The position numbers and the translations under genes were made by a program. The notes beneath the pieces were generated by a model, which was not told the DNA's origin, made no database searches, and saw only the letters and a list, made by a program, of their open reading frames with translations. This document shows positions 53,600 to 61,829 of a stretch of DNA of 64,000 bases, in pieces (the stretch's first letter is position 1; every line of letters starts with the position of its first letter). This DNA comes from JBBQXH01 sp963710975 (GTDB lineage: Bacteria > Actinomycetota > Thermoleophilia > Gaiellales > Gaiellaceae): NCBI GenBank assembly GCA_963710975.1, contig CAVQCG010000003.1:62001-126000 (forward strand), given 5' to 3'.

Positions 53600-53920
53600 T
53601 CATGCGCCGGCAGTGGCGTTCGCGAGGCGGCTGACCTGCTCGGCGATCTCACGCGTGAGCCCCAGGCCCGAAGCGCTCGAGATGACCAGGCTGTCGCCCC
53701 CGGAGAGCTCGACGATCAAGGACGAGCGGCCATCGATCCGTTCCGCAGATGTCCGCCCGATCCTGATCGACAGGATTTCCTCGGCGCCGGCCCTCGCGGC
53801 TCTCGTCGTACCAGACCGATCGGCTCCGTCGAGGTAGAGGCCCGTCGGCGTCATCACGAGCTGGCCTGCACAGATCGGCCCCGTGCCGTAGCGCCAGAGA
53901 GCTGCGTAGCTCGTCCCCAC
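53600..53920 (-). CDS. Small protein of unknown function
   Basis: 106 residues, mixed beta strands and a C-terminal helix (GLTREIAEQVSRLANATAG). The strands (YGTGPICAGQLVMTPTGLYL, ERIDGRSSLIVELSGGD) suggest a PH/GRAM-like barrel, common in small actinobacterial proteins. No recognised family. Lies upstream of the kinase in the same direction, 80 bp away. The 53921-54108 stretch shows nothing recognised. Confidence 0.5.
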   Translation of the reverse strand: MGTSYAALWRYGTGPICAGQLVMTPTGLYLDGADRSGTTRAARAGAEEILSIRIGRTSAERIDGRSSLIVELSGGDSLVISSASGLGLTREIAEQVSRLANATAGA

Positions 53921-54108
53921 GCCTCAATCTTCCTTCCACTCGTGCGTCACGACATCGGGACGGCCGCTGATCCGGGCTGCGGGAAGTCCGCATCCGCCGG
54001 TGGGCCGATCGCGCGGGGTGTGCCGTCCCGGAGTCAGTAATTCGTCCGGAGGTCGATCCGCGCGAGACCGGATGCGGCCCTCTCCCCAAGTCCGTAGCGT
54101 CCGGGCAG

Positions 54109-54888
54109 ATGAAGAAGGCCGCCGATGATGATGGGCTGCAACACACGAGCGCGGAAGGAGAAACGGTGGAAACCGACGACCGAGAACCGAGGAGCTCGGC
54201 TCTGGACGCAGGGCGGGCATTCGGGGTCATGCTCGGCGGCCCAGTCGTGCTCGCCGCGCTAGCCGCTTGGAGCGTTGGCGCAACGTGCCGGGCGCTGGCG
54301 GGCAGTCGCCGGCCTTCGCCGCTCTCAGTTGCCGGCCTTGCTGGCCTCACCTGCTACGTCGTCGTCGCCCGCCCCTGGCTCAGGAACTGGGGTTCGACAC
54401 CGGCCGAACGCGGACGGTCCTACCCTGGTGACGAGACGGTCGAGGATCCCGGTATCGAGACGACGCGTGCCGTCACGGTTGACGCGCCGGTCGAGGAGGT
54501 CTGGCCCTGGCTTGCGCAGATCGGGCAAGACCGGGCGGGGTTCTACAGCTACGAGTGGCTCGAGAACCTCGCGGGCTGCCGGTTGCGCAATGCCGATCGG
54601 ATCCATTCGGAATGGCAGCAGCGCGACGTCGGCGAGACGGTTCTCCTGCACTGGGCCAGCGGGCTGAAGCTCACTCGCTTCGATCCGAACCGCGCGCTTG
54701 CGTTCGAGGGTGGGTGGTACTTCGTGCTCGAGCCGGAGGAGGGGCAGACACGGCTCATCGCCCGTGGTCGAGTTCCGAGAGGCATCGGGAGTGCCGCCTA
54801 CGCCGTTCTGCTCGAGCTCCCGCACTTCGTGATGGAGCGGAAGATGCTGCTCGGGATCAAGGAGCGTGCTGAACGAGGACGAGCATGA
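54109..54888 (+). CDS. SRPBCC-family protein with membrane N-terminus
   Basis: 259 residues. Residues ~35-90 hold one or two hydrophobic helices (GVMLGGPVVLAALAAWSVGA, VAGLAGLTCYVVVARPWL), then an SRPBCC (START-like) ligand pocket: VTVDAPVEEVWPWLAQIG, FYSYEWLENLAG and ALAFEGGWYFVLEPEEG. Similar to the protein at 57976 in the PWxxQxG and YxxEWLE/TPHWLD features, so they are paralogues. Starts without a strong ribosome site. Function unknown. Confidence 0.78.
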   Translation: MKKAADDDGLQHTSAEGETVETDDREPRSSALDAGRAFGVMLGGPVVLAALAAWSVGATCRALAGSRRPSPLSVAGLAGLTCYVVVARPWLRNWGSTPAERGRSYPGDETVEDPGIETTRAVTVDAPVEEVWPWLAQIGQDRAGFYSYEWLENLAGCRLRNADRIHSEWQQRDVGETVLLHWASGLKLTRFDPNRALAFEGGWYFVLEPEEGQTRLIARGRVPRGIGSAAYAVLLELPHFVMERKMLLGIKERAERGRA

Positions 54889-54906
54889 AGTGACCGAGGC
54901 CAGGTG

Positions 54907-56211
54907 ATGGCGGCCGAGCCAGCCACACGAGAACGAGGCCTGTCGCGGCCGACCATGCTCGGTTCCCCGGGAGCCCGGGAGCGTCTTCTCTTTGCGACGG
55001 CAACGGGCGTCATCGTCCTGCACATTCTCGTCGCCTCGTTTCTGGCGATCGAACCTGGCGCAGCCCGAACGGATCACATCCTTGCCGTCGTCTTGCCGAC
55101 CGCCTCTGTCGTACTCGCCGTGGTCTTCTACACGCGACTTCGTGCCGGATTTCGCGCGGTTCTGGCGTTGCTGTTCGGTCTGCTCGCGATCGTTGCTGCC
55201 AGTGTCGCAGTCGCCGAGACGGCCGCCGTCGGGGCACAGGGTGAGGATTGGACCGGGTTTCTGCTCATCCCCAGCGGGGTCGTGCTCTGCGGCTTGGGCA
55301 CGTGGCTTCTCTGGCAGTCTCGTAGACGCGACCCTCGTCGCTATCTCCGCCGTATCCTCGTGACTCTCGCTGCCGCGGTCCTCGCCTACTGGATCGTCGC
55401 GCCGATCTGTGTCGCGATCGTGGTGACGCACAAGCCGCGCACCGTCGTCCGACCCGCCGATCTTGGCAGGCCCCATCGAGAGGTCACGATACGAACCGGC
55501 GATGGGCTCGACCTCGCCGGCTGGTATGTCCCTTCGCGCAACGGCGCCGCGGTCATCGTCTTTCCCGGACGCACCGGAGCCGTGCCGCAGGCACGCATGA
55601 TCGCGCGCCATGGCTACGGCGTTCTGATGCTCGATATGCGTGGACAGGGAGAAAGCGAAGGCGATCCGAACGGGCTCGGCTGGGGTTCATCCGAAGACGT
55701 CAACGCCGCGGTCACCTTCCTGGAAGCCCAGTCCGACGTCAGAGACGGCAGGATCGGCGGCCTTGGCCTGTCGGTTGGTGGGGAACAACTCCTCGAGGCA
55801 GCCGCACAGACGAACGGCCTGAGGGCAGTCGTCTCCGAGGGAGCGGGCCTGCGCTCGGTACGCGAAAGCTTGGCGCGAAACGACGTCCCGAGAATCCAGA
55901 TCTGGCTCCAATACCCATTCGATGCTGTCCTGACCGCCGCAACCATCGTCCTCGGAGGCAACCTGCCGCCACCTTCGCTCGAGCGGCTCGTTCACAACAT
56001 TGCACCACGGCCCGTATACCTCATCTACGGCGGTCGAGGTCAAGCCGCAGAGAGGGCGTTGACCCCGGCCTACTACCAGGCAGCCGCGCAACCGAAGGCA
56101 CTTTGGGAGATTCCAGAGGCGCAACACACCGGCGGTCTCGAGGCACGCCCACGTCAGTACGAACAGCGCATCGTCGATTTCCTCGACCAGGCGCTGCTCG
56201 GTCAGCGATGA
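54907..56211 (+). CDS. Membrane-anchored alpha/beta hydrolase
   Basis: 434 residues. The first ~175 hold four to five membrane helices; residues from about 190 form an alpha/beta hydrolase: VIVFPGRTGAVPQARMIARHG, LMLDMRGQGESEG, nucleophile GLGLSVGGEQLLE and the terminal GGRGQAAERAL plus His in PEAQHTGGLE. GTG 54904 or ATG 54907 is possible. May act on lipid or xenobiotic esters at the membrane. Confidence 0.8.
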   Translation: MAAEPATRERGLSRPTMLGSPGARERLLFATATGVIVLHILVASFLAIEPGAARTDHILAVVLPTASVVLAVVFYTRLRAGFRAVLALLFGLLAIVAASVAVAETAAVGAQGEDWTGFLLIPSGVVLCGLGTWLLWQSRRRDPRRYLRRILVTLAAAVLAYWIVAPICVAIVVTHKPRTVVRPADLGRPHREVTIRTGDGLDLAGWYVPSRNGAAVIVFPGRTGAVPQARMIARHGYGVLMLDMRGQGESEGDPNGLGWGSSEDVNAAVTFLEAQSDVRDGRIGGLGLSVGGEQLLEAAAQTNGLRAVVSEGAGLRSVRESLARNDVPRIQIWLQYPFDAVLTAATIVLGGNLPPPSLERLVHNIAPRPVYLIYGGRGQAAERALTPAYYQAAAQPKALWEIPEAQHTGGLEARPRQYEQRIVDFLDQALLGQR

Positions 56212-56212
56212 A

Positions 56213-56416
56213 TCACCTCTGGCGATCGGCGAGGTTGCGAAGCTCGATGGCCTGCTGGCCGTCGGGTACGTCTCTCTCTTCGATGTCCGCAGCCTCTTTC
56301 GTGCTGAGGCGCTTCCAGAGCAGCGCGACAACGGCTATGCCGAACACACCAAGCAGAGCCGCAAGAGCGGCTCCTTGCCACGCGGGACGATTCTTCTTGA
56401 TCACAAGGAGCACCAT
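56213..56416 (-). CDS. Small single-span membrane protein
   Basis: 67 residues: a short basic N-terminus, one hydrophobic helix (ALAALLGVFGIAVVALLW) and a charged cytosolic tail. An excellent GGAGGG site precedes the ATG at 56416, which supports a real gene. It lies directly downstream of the Usp gene on the same strand and ends 2 bp from the hydrolase stop. Unknown function. Confidence 0.6.
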   Translation of the reverse strand: MVLLVIKKNRPAWQGAALAALLGVFGIAVVALLWKRLSTKEAADIEERDVPDGQQAIELRNLADRQR

Positions 56417-56439
56417 GAATCCCTCCAGTCCAGGTTGGT

Positions 56440-56847
56440 CTACCGGACGACGAGCACGTCACAGGGAGCGTGATGCACCACGCTCGTGCTGACCGACCCG
56501 AGAAGCGATCGTCCGACGGAGCTGCGTCCGTGCGTGCCTACGACGATCAGATCGGCGTTCGCGTCCTTGGCCGCGCTTACCAGCACTTTGGCGGGATCGC
56601 CTCTGGCCTCGATCAGCTTCGACGCGATGCCTCGCTCGCGGAGCATCGTCCCTGCCTCATCGAGCGCTCGCCTGCAGTCCTCTGCCTCGATGGGATCGGC
56701 GAACGTGACTGCTCCCTTGACCTGAGGCGTGGGGTGCGACGTGGCGACGACGTGGAGTACCTCTCCATTACCGCAGAGTCCGGTTGCTCGTTCGAGTGCG
56801 CGCTTCGCACAGGCCGAACCGTCATATCCGACCACGATCGCTTTCAT
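56440..56847 (-). CDS. Universal stress protein (UspA family)
   Basis: 135 residues. AIVVGYDGSACAKRALERAT at the start, VGTHGRSSVGRSLLGSVST with the ATP-binding loop near 115, ending DVLVVR. ATG 56847 has AAGGGG eight bases upstream; ATG 56853 is an alternative. Its length and sequence match Usp proteins induced in dormancy. Divergent from the flavodoxin gene across a 305-bp promoter region. Confidence 0.92.
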   Translation of the reverse strand: MKAIVVGYDGSACAKRALERATGLCGNGEVLHVVATSHPTPQVKGAVTFADPIEAEDCRRALDEAGTMLRERGIASKLIEARGDPAKVLVSAAKDANADLIVVGTHGRSSVGRSLLGSVSTSVVHHAPCDVLVVR

Positions 56848-57152
56848 GTTCATGTCCCCTTTGCGTGGGCTCGTTCTTGCGGAGCGTTCGATTCCATGCT
56901 CGTCGGCCGCAGTCATGTTGGCATCGGTGGGTGCGCTGAGTTCGACTGTGGAAATGCCGCAGTCTCGTCCATTCGGGCCGACCCACCAGGTTCAATGCGG
57001 CAAATCACGGACGGGGTTCGGCGGATTTGCGGATGTGCCGTGGCCGCAGGATTGGTTCACATTTGGGCAGACAGCTCACCGTCCTCACGAAACCCAATCG
57101 CCGCTGGAGAACCCCGTGGGATGAACCGTCACCACTCGTAATGGAGGCAACG

Positions 57153-57728
57153 ATGAAGATCCTGATCGTCTACGGCACCACGGAAGGCCATACCGCGGCC
57201 ATTGTGGAGCGGATGCGCGAATCGATTGTGGGTCGTGGCTTCGACGTCCAGGTCGAGCGGGCCGGCGATCAGCTGTCCGGAATACCAGCGGATGTCGACG
57301 GTGTGATCGTCGGCGCATCCGTCCACAAGACGAAGTACCAGCCCGAGGTCAACGACTTTGTCACCAAGCATCGCGATCGCCTGTCGGCGCTTCCGTCGGC
57401 GTTCTTCCAGGTCTGCCTGACGGCGGCGGACCCGAGCCCTGAGTCGGCAGAGCAGACGAAGGCTCTCATCGATGCGTTCGTCCTGTCGACCGGCTGGCAG
57501 CCGGCGACGGTCGAGACGTTCGCGGGCAAGCTTGCGTGGTCGCAGTACGACTTCTTCACCCGTCTGCTCCTCAAGCTCATCCTCCGCTCCCTCCACAGGC
57601 CGGCGGACGAGCGCGACACCTCACACGATCACGACTACACGGACTACGACGCTGTCCGACGCTTTGCGGAGGCGTTCGCAGACAAGGTGGCCACTGCGGC
57701 CAGCGCGCGCGACCTGGCGTCGGCCTAG
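57153..57728 (+). CDS. Flavodoxin-domain protein (HemG-like)
   Basis: 191 residues. FMN-binding phosphate loop YGTTEGHTAAIVERM near residue 10, GVIVGASVHKTKYQPEVNDF near 50 and a C-terminal DFFTRLLLKLILRSLH. Flavodoxin-fold proteins of this type carry FMN and transfer electrons; HemG oxidises protoporphyrinogen. GGAGG precedes the ATG with 5-bp spacing. In DevR-type regulons a flavodoxin-like protein is a common companion. Divergent from the Usp gene. Confidence 0.85.
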   Translation: MKILIVYGTTEGHTAAIVERMRESIVGRGFDVQVERAGDQLSGIPADVDGVIVGASVHKTKYQPEVNDFVTKHRDRLSALPSAFFQVCLTAADPSPESAEQTKALIDAFVLSTGWQPATVETFAGKLAWSQYDFFTRLLLKLILRSLHRPADERDTSHDHDYTDYDAVRRFAEAFADKVATAASARDLASA

Positions 57729-57741
57729 CCGGACGAGCGCA

Positions 57742-57949
57742 ATGCCCCGGGTTCTGGTCGCGTACACGACGAGACACGGCTCCACCGAGGAAGTTGGTCG
57801 AGGGCCGCTCGCCGCGGTTCAACTCCGTGCCGGACGGGGATTGGCGAGACTGGGAGGCGATTACCGCCTGGAGCGAGGGGCTTGTCGCCCTGTTCGCCGG
57901 AACGGCCCCGAGTTCCGTCGTGAGCGCTGTCGCGAAGAGGCCGACCTGA
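57742..57949 (+). pseudogene. Collapsed flavodoxin gene
   Basis: An ATG with MPRVLVAYTTRHGSTEEVG starts a second flavodoxin domain 13 bp after the intact one, but only this 19-residue loop remains. The next frame then picks up the family C-terminus, VPDGDWRDWEAITAW, at about 57821-57864. The middle of about 100 residues is absent, so a large internal deletion is the simplest explanation. Confidence 0.65.
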
Positions 57950-57975
57950 AGCGCGGTGTTCCGATCGCAGGCGGC

Positions 57976-58575
57976 ATGCTTGTCGCCGGCTACGTCGTCC
58001 ATCGCATCGGGCGGCGGTCGGGTGCGACGCGCTCCGAAACGAGACTCGGGCTACCCGGCGACCGGCTCGTGCCGCAGCCGATGTGGCAATCCACGCGGGC
58101 GATCACCGTCGAAGCGCCGCCCGCTGACGTCTGGCCGTGGATCGTGCAGATGGGCTATCCGTCGCGCCGTGGCGGCTGGTACACGCCCCACTGGCTGGAT
58201 CGGCTGATGTGGCGCATCGATCGCTGTAGCACGGACGAGATCGTGCCGGGCCTTCAGCAACTCGAAGTCGGCGACGTCATCCCGGACAGCGAGGACGGCT
58301 CGGTGTTCTTCACAGTCGCACTCGTCCGGCAGGACGAAGCGCTCGTTCTTCATTCCACGCGGCACCTGCTGAGGCCGATCCGCTCGATCAGCTTCAGCTG
58401 GGCCTTCGTCGTACGGCCGCTTGGCCTCGGACGCACCAGGCTCCTCATTCGCGCACGTGCCGCATACGATCCCTGGTGGGCCTGGCCACTCGTCGAGTTG
58501 GCTATCGGCCCGGGCGACTTCCTCAATGCGGGTCAGATGCTGCGAGGAATCAAGCGCCGCGCCGAACGGACCTAG
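57976..58575 (+). CDS. SRPBCC-family protein
   Basis: 199 residues by the ATG at 57976. An initial hydrophobic/basic segment is followed by a START-like fold: ITVEAPPADVWPWIVQMGYP and GWYTPHWLDRLM near residue 50, then LVRQDEALVLHSTRHLLRPI. Clear paralogue of the SRPBCC protein at 54109 (shared VWPW and Tyr-x-x-x-Trp patterns). Directly follows the flavodoxin remnant. Function unknown; a hydrophobic ligand is expected. Confidence 0.75.
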   Translation: MLVAGYVVHRIGRRSGATRSETRLGLPGDRLVPQPMWQSTRAITVEAPPADVWPWIVQMGYPSRRGGWYTPHWLDRLMWRIDRCSTDEIVPGLQQLEVGDVIPDSEDGSVFFTVALVRQDEALVLHSTRHLLRPIRSISFSWAFVVRPLGLGRTRLLIRARAAYDPWWAWPLVELAIGPGDFLNAGQMLRGIKRRAERT

Positions 58576-58583
58576 GCCAAGTC

Positions 58584-60494
58584 TCAATCGGTGAGCGCTC
58601 GGAGCGCGTTCAGAATCACCGCGACGTCGATCACCTCCTGGAGCAGCGCACCGGCGACCGGCGGGATCAGGCCGGCTGCCGCGAAGCCCATCGCGACGAC
58701 GCTGATGCCGATTCCCGCGAGAACACTCTGCCGCGCGATTCCGAGCGAGCGGCGCCCGATCGAGACGGCCGCCGCCACCCGGTCGATACGATCGGCGAGG
58801 ATTACGGCATCCGCCGTCTCGGATGCGACGGTTGCGCCGGCCGTTCCCATTGCGATGCCCACGTCTGCGAGCGCCAGCGCGGGCGCGTCGTTGACGCCGT
58901 CGCCGACCATGACGACCGGTCGCAGATTCTCCTGAGCCTGGATCGAGCGGACGACCTCCAGCTTGTCGTCGGGAGACTGCTCCGCGTAGACACGGTCGAC
59001 CCCGACCTGTCTTCCCACCTGATCGGCGACGGCCGCTCGGTCGCCGGTGACCATCGCGATGTGGCGAATACCCACGCGCCGCAACTCCCGCACGGCCTCG
59101 GCCGCGTCCGCCCGAACGTGGTCGGCCATGATGACCGCTCCGGCGAGGCCGCCGTCGATCCCGACGAGCACCGTCGCTCGACCGGCTCCGTCGGCTCCGC
59201 CCAGATCGTGGGCGGATTCGGGTGGGGCCTCCGGGTAACCGAGGGAGCGCAGCCAATCAGGGCTGCCAACTGCCACCACATGCCCGTCGACCCGTCCGCG
59301 AATTCCCTGGCCGAGCCCTTCCTCGACCTCTGACGGAAAGGCCAGCGCAAGCTGGCGATCGTGCGCCTCGCGAACGATCGCGCCACCGAAGCTGTGGGCC
59401 GAGAGCTGATCGACCGAGGCCGCCAAACGGATCAGTTCGTCGGCCGGGACAGAGTCGAACGGGAGCACGCGATCGACCTGCGGTGTCCCGAGCGTCAATG
59501 TTCCGGTCTTGTCGAGAAGCACTGTTCGGGCGTCGCCCAGCTTCTCGATCGCCCCGCCGCCCTTGACCACGATCCCGGCCCTGGCCGCTCGCGAGATGCC
59601 TGAGACGAACGCGATCGGCGCGGCGAGGATGAGTGGACACGGCGTCGCGACCACGAACACCGCGAGAGCACGGATCGGATCGCCCGAGAGGCCCCACGCG
59701 ATGCCAGCGATCGTAATCGTCACGAGAAGGAGAACGACGGCGTAGCGGTCGGCGAGACGGACGAACGGTGCCCGGTTTGCCTCGGCCTCGCGAACGAGCC
59801 GAACGACGGCCGCGTACGCGCTCTCGGACGCGGGGCGGCTCACCCGCATCTCGAACGCCTCGCCCGCATTCGATGTTCCGCTCCTGACCGGAGCGCTCCG
59901 CCTGATCGTTGCAGGAAGCGGCTCGCCAGTGAGTGCTGACTCGTCGACGATCGCCTCGTCAGAGGCAACCACGCCGTCCGCCGGCACAACCTCGCCGGCC
60001 CGGACGACGACGAGGTCGCCGACGGCGAGCTCCTCTACGGGAATCTCTTCGACCAGGTCGCCCCGCCGCCGATGCCCGATGCGGGGCGCGCGTTCCACGA
60101 GGGAGGTCAGCTCGTGCCGGGCGCGTCGTGCGGCTCGCGCCTCGAGCGCGTTGCCGCCCGCGAGCATCAGGCCGACGACGATCCCGGCGAGGTACTCCCC
60201 GAGCACGAGCGCGCCCACCATCGCAATGAGGGCAATTGCGTCAACACCGACATTCCCATGCAGGAGCGACCGCGCCACCGACCAGCCAAGCGGGAGAAGG
60301 ATCGCGACCGTCGTGGCCGCCCAGACGGCGTCACCCGCCTCTGGGTCTCCGGCGAGGTGGAGGAGCGCCCCGCATGCGATGCCCACGAGCGCGGCAAGGG
60401 CGAAGAGCTCGGGAGTGAGCCATGAGACGAGACTTCGCACGGTGCCCTGCTGCGCGCGAGCGTCCACAGCCTCGGTCACCGTCCCAGGCATCAC
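58584..60494 (-). CDS. P1B-type heavy-metal-transporting ATPase
   Basis: 636 residues. TGE loop (189-191), membrane metal site TPCPLILAAP (Cys286), phosphorylation site DKTGTLTLG with Asp328, and MVGDGVNDAPALALADVG hinge. About six to eight membrane helices. No N-terminal heavy-metal-associated domain is present and CPC is replaced by TPC-Pro-Leu, so the ion is uncertain. Exports or imports a transition metal using ATP. Start ATG 60494 or 60491. Convergent with the SRPBCC gene. Confidence 0.9.
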   Translation of the reverse strand: MMPGTVTEAVDARAQQGTVRSLVSWLTPELFALAALVGIACGALLHLAGDPEAGDAVWAATTVAILLPLGWSVARSLLHGNVGVDAIALIAMVGALVLGEYLAGIVVGLMLAGGNALEARAARRARHELTSLVERAPRIGHRRRGDLVEEIPVEELAVGDLVVVRAGEVVPADGVVASDEAIVDESALTGEPLPATIRRSAPVRSGTSNAGEAFEMRVSRPASESAYAAVVRLVREAEANRAPFVRLADRYAVVLLLVTITIAGIAWGLSGDPIRALAVFVVATPCPLILAAPIAFVSGISRAARAGIVVKGGGAIEKLGDARTVLLDKTGTLTLGTPQVDRVLPFDSVPADELIRLAASVDQLSAHSFGGAIVREAHDRQLALAFPSEVEEGLGQGIRGRVDGHVVAVGSPDWLRSLGYPEAPPESAHDLGGADGAGRATVLVGIDGGLAGAVIMADHVRADAAEAVRELRRVGIRHIAMVTGDRAAVADQVGRQVGVDRVYAEQSPDDKLEVVRSIQAQENLRPVVMVGDGVNDAPALALADVGIAMGTAGATVASETADAVILADRIDRVAAAVSIGRRSLGIARQSVLAGIGISVVAMGFAAAGLIPPVAGALLQEVIDVAVILNALRALTD

Positions 60495-60578
60495 ACGATC
60501 AGCCTGCGGCCTCAGAGCTCCTGCCGCATCGGGCTCGCCACGTATTCACTGGTGGTAAAGCCGCAACGGCTGTTCGGC

Positions 60579-60863
60579 TCAGGCAGTCATTCTGACCGGC
60601 ACGTCGTACTTCCCAACCGATGTTCGCTGCCCAGGGGTGTCACTTGCCGGCATCGCGTTGAGTACCGCGTCGGCTCGGCCGTAATCGTCTTCGTTCTCGA
60701 AGAAGAGAATCGCCATCGACTTCTCCGCCTCGGGGTCGTGGAGCACGATGATCTCGGTCGCCGGAAGCCCCTCCGGTCGCTCCCCTTGCTCCATCTCGCG
60801 CTTCATCTCCTCAACCCGGTTGCTACTGACACCGTCGAACGTAACGACACGTGCGAGCGTCAT
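60579..60863 (-). CDS. Small dimeric alpha/beta-barrel-type protein
   Basis: 94 residues. The pattern beta-alpha-beta with RVVTFDGVSSNRVEEMKREM, IIVLHDPEAEKSMAILFFEN and DDYGRADAVLNAMPA matches small ABM/EthD-like dimeric proteins. AAGGAG precedes the ATG at a good distance. It lies directly upstream of the P-type ATPase on the same strand, 84 bp away. No enzymatic role can be asserted. Confidence 0.65.
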   Translation of the reverse strand: MTLARVVTFDGVSSNRVEEMKREMEQGERPEGLPATEIIVLHDPEAEKSMAILFFENEDDYGRADAVLNAMPASDTPGQRTSVGKYDVPVRMTA

Positions 60864-61241
60864 GAGAGTCTCCTTGTCGGGTTGCCAGCAACCTTACTCG
60901 ATGAAATGAGGGGCACGCACAAGGATCGTCCCACGGGTCGTCGAGCGGCCGCGATGACGCCGTGATACAAGTCGCTGACCGTCGTGTGGGATCTGTCCAA
61001 AGACCGCAAGGCCACCATCGCTCTCGTAGCTGTGTTCGTAACGGTGGCCGGGGCGTCGAAGCGTGTTGGAACACGACTCCGAGCGTTGCTGCCAGTTGGC
61101 CTGATCTGGCTCGCAGAGTCGGGGTTCTCCTCTAGCTCCTTCATCACATAGAGGTCGGAACGACGGCGAGGTCTGGGCTCACGGGCTCGCGTGCCCCTGC
61201 CGATAACGGTCGCAGCGATATCCCAGTCCTCGGAGGTTTCC
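60864..61241. other. 378-bp stretch without a supported gene
   Basis: The only open frame of note is a 55-codon plus-strand frame (60984-61151, GTG start, no ribosome site) with one hydrophobic run near ATIALVAVFVTVAGAS. A larger minus-strand frame lacks homology or coding bias and is treated as shadow. The region upstream of 61242 presumably carries the promoter of the lipoprotein gene. Confidence 0.3.
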
Positions 61242-61829
61242 ATGCGGTATCTCGTCTGGTGCGCGCTTCTCGTGACGGTGGTCGCGGGGGCGTTCGGGTG
61301 TGGGGGGACGAGCCAGGCGGACACCACGGCGGAGGAAAGCGAGGAGCCGACGTTGTTGTTCGTGCTGGACGTCCCGAAAGCGACCGCGCGCCCCACGAGC
61401 GCCGGGTATGAGCTTCGGCTGATCGGCGTCGATCCGCTGATCACATGGTTCAGCGATCGGCCCTTCCGGGTTGCCGGCACGATGCCCGCACGCGAGCTCC
61501 TGAGTCGTTGGGGCGAGTTCGGGTTCACGACCGATCCGCCCAACGCGACCCTCACAATTCATCCAACGGGCGCGAAGGCGCGTGCGGTGCCAGTCACACT
61601 GACGGAGCCCACCGACGACCTGGCGGACGGCATCCTCACTCTCCAGCTGAAGAACCTACCGCTTGCGAACGGCGAGGCCAGCGAGCCCCTGCCACTCGAC
61701 CTCGGGCCGACCTCGGTGTTCCTGGACAGCGTCTCGGGCTCGAACACGAACCTCTCGCAACAGAACGCCGTCGCGAACCAGCAAGCGATGAACGACCTCG
61801 GCATCTGCCTGGTGGGACCGCCGTGCTAG
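61242..61829 (+). CDS. Putative lipoprotein of unknown function
   Basis: 195 residues. Short N-terminal hydrophobic signal (YLVWCALLVTVVAGAFGCGG) with Cys in a near-lipobox AFGC, followed by an acidic Ser/Thr/Glu linker, suggests lipid anchoring. The mature part is predicted beta-rich. GGAGG five bp before the ATG supports this start over the upstream frame start at 61191. No recognised family. Converges with the isochorismatase-type gene by 4 bp. Confidence 0.6.
   Translation: MRYLVWCALLVTVVAGAFGCGGTSQADTTAEESEEPTLLFVLDVPKATARPTSAGYELRLIGVDPLITWFSDRPFRVAGTMPARELLSRWGEFGFTTDPPNATLTIHPTGAKARAVPVTLTEPTDDLADGILTLQLKNLPLANGEASEPLPLDLGPTSVFLDSVSGSNTNLSQQNAVANQQAMNDLGICLVGPPC

Noticed and set aside
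54325..55611. 428-codon minus-strand frame
   Set aside because: Antisense to the SRPBCC and hydrolase genes, which have clear folds.
56960..56990. DosR-type box in the Usp/flavodoxin divergent region
   Set aside because: GGGCCGACCC has only a partial half-site match to the known 20-bp DosR palindrome and no second copy in the island; not annotated as a site.
60860..61555. 231-codon minus-strand frame around 61 kb
   Set aside because: Overlaps the lipoprotein gene antisense, is Arg/Ser-rich shadow sequence and shows no family motif.
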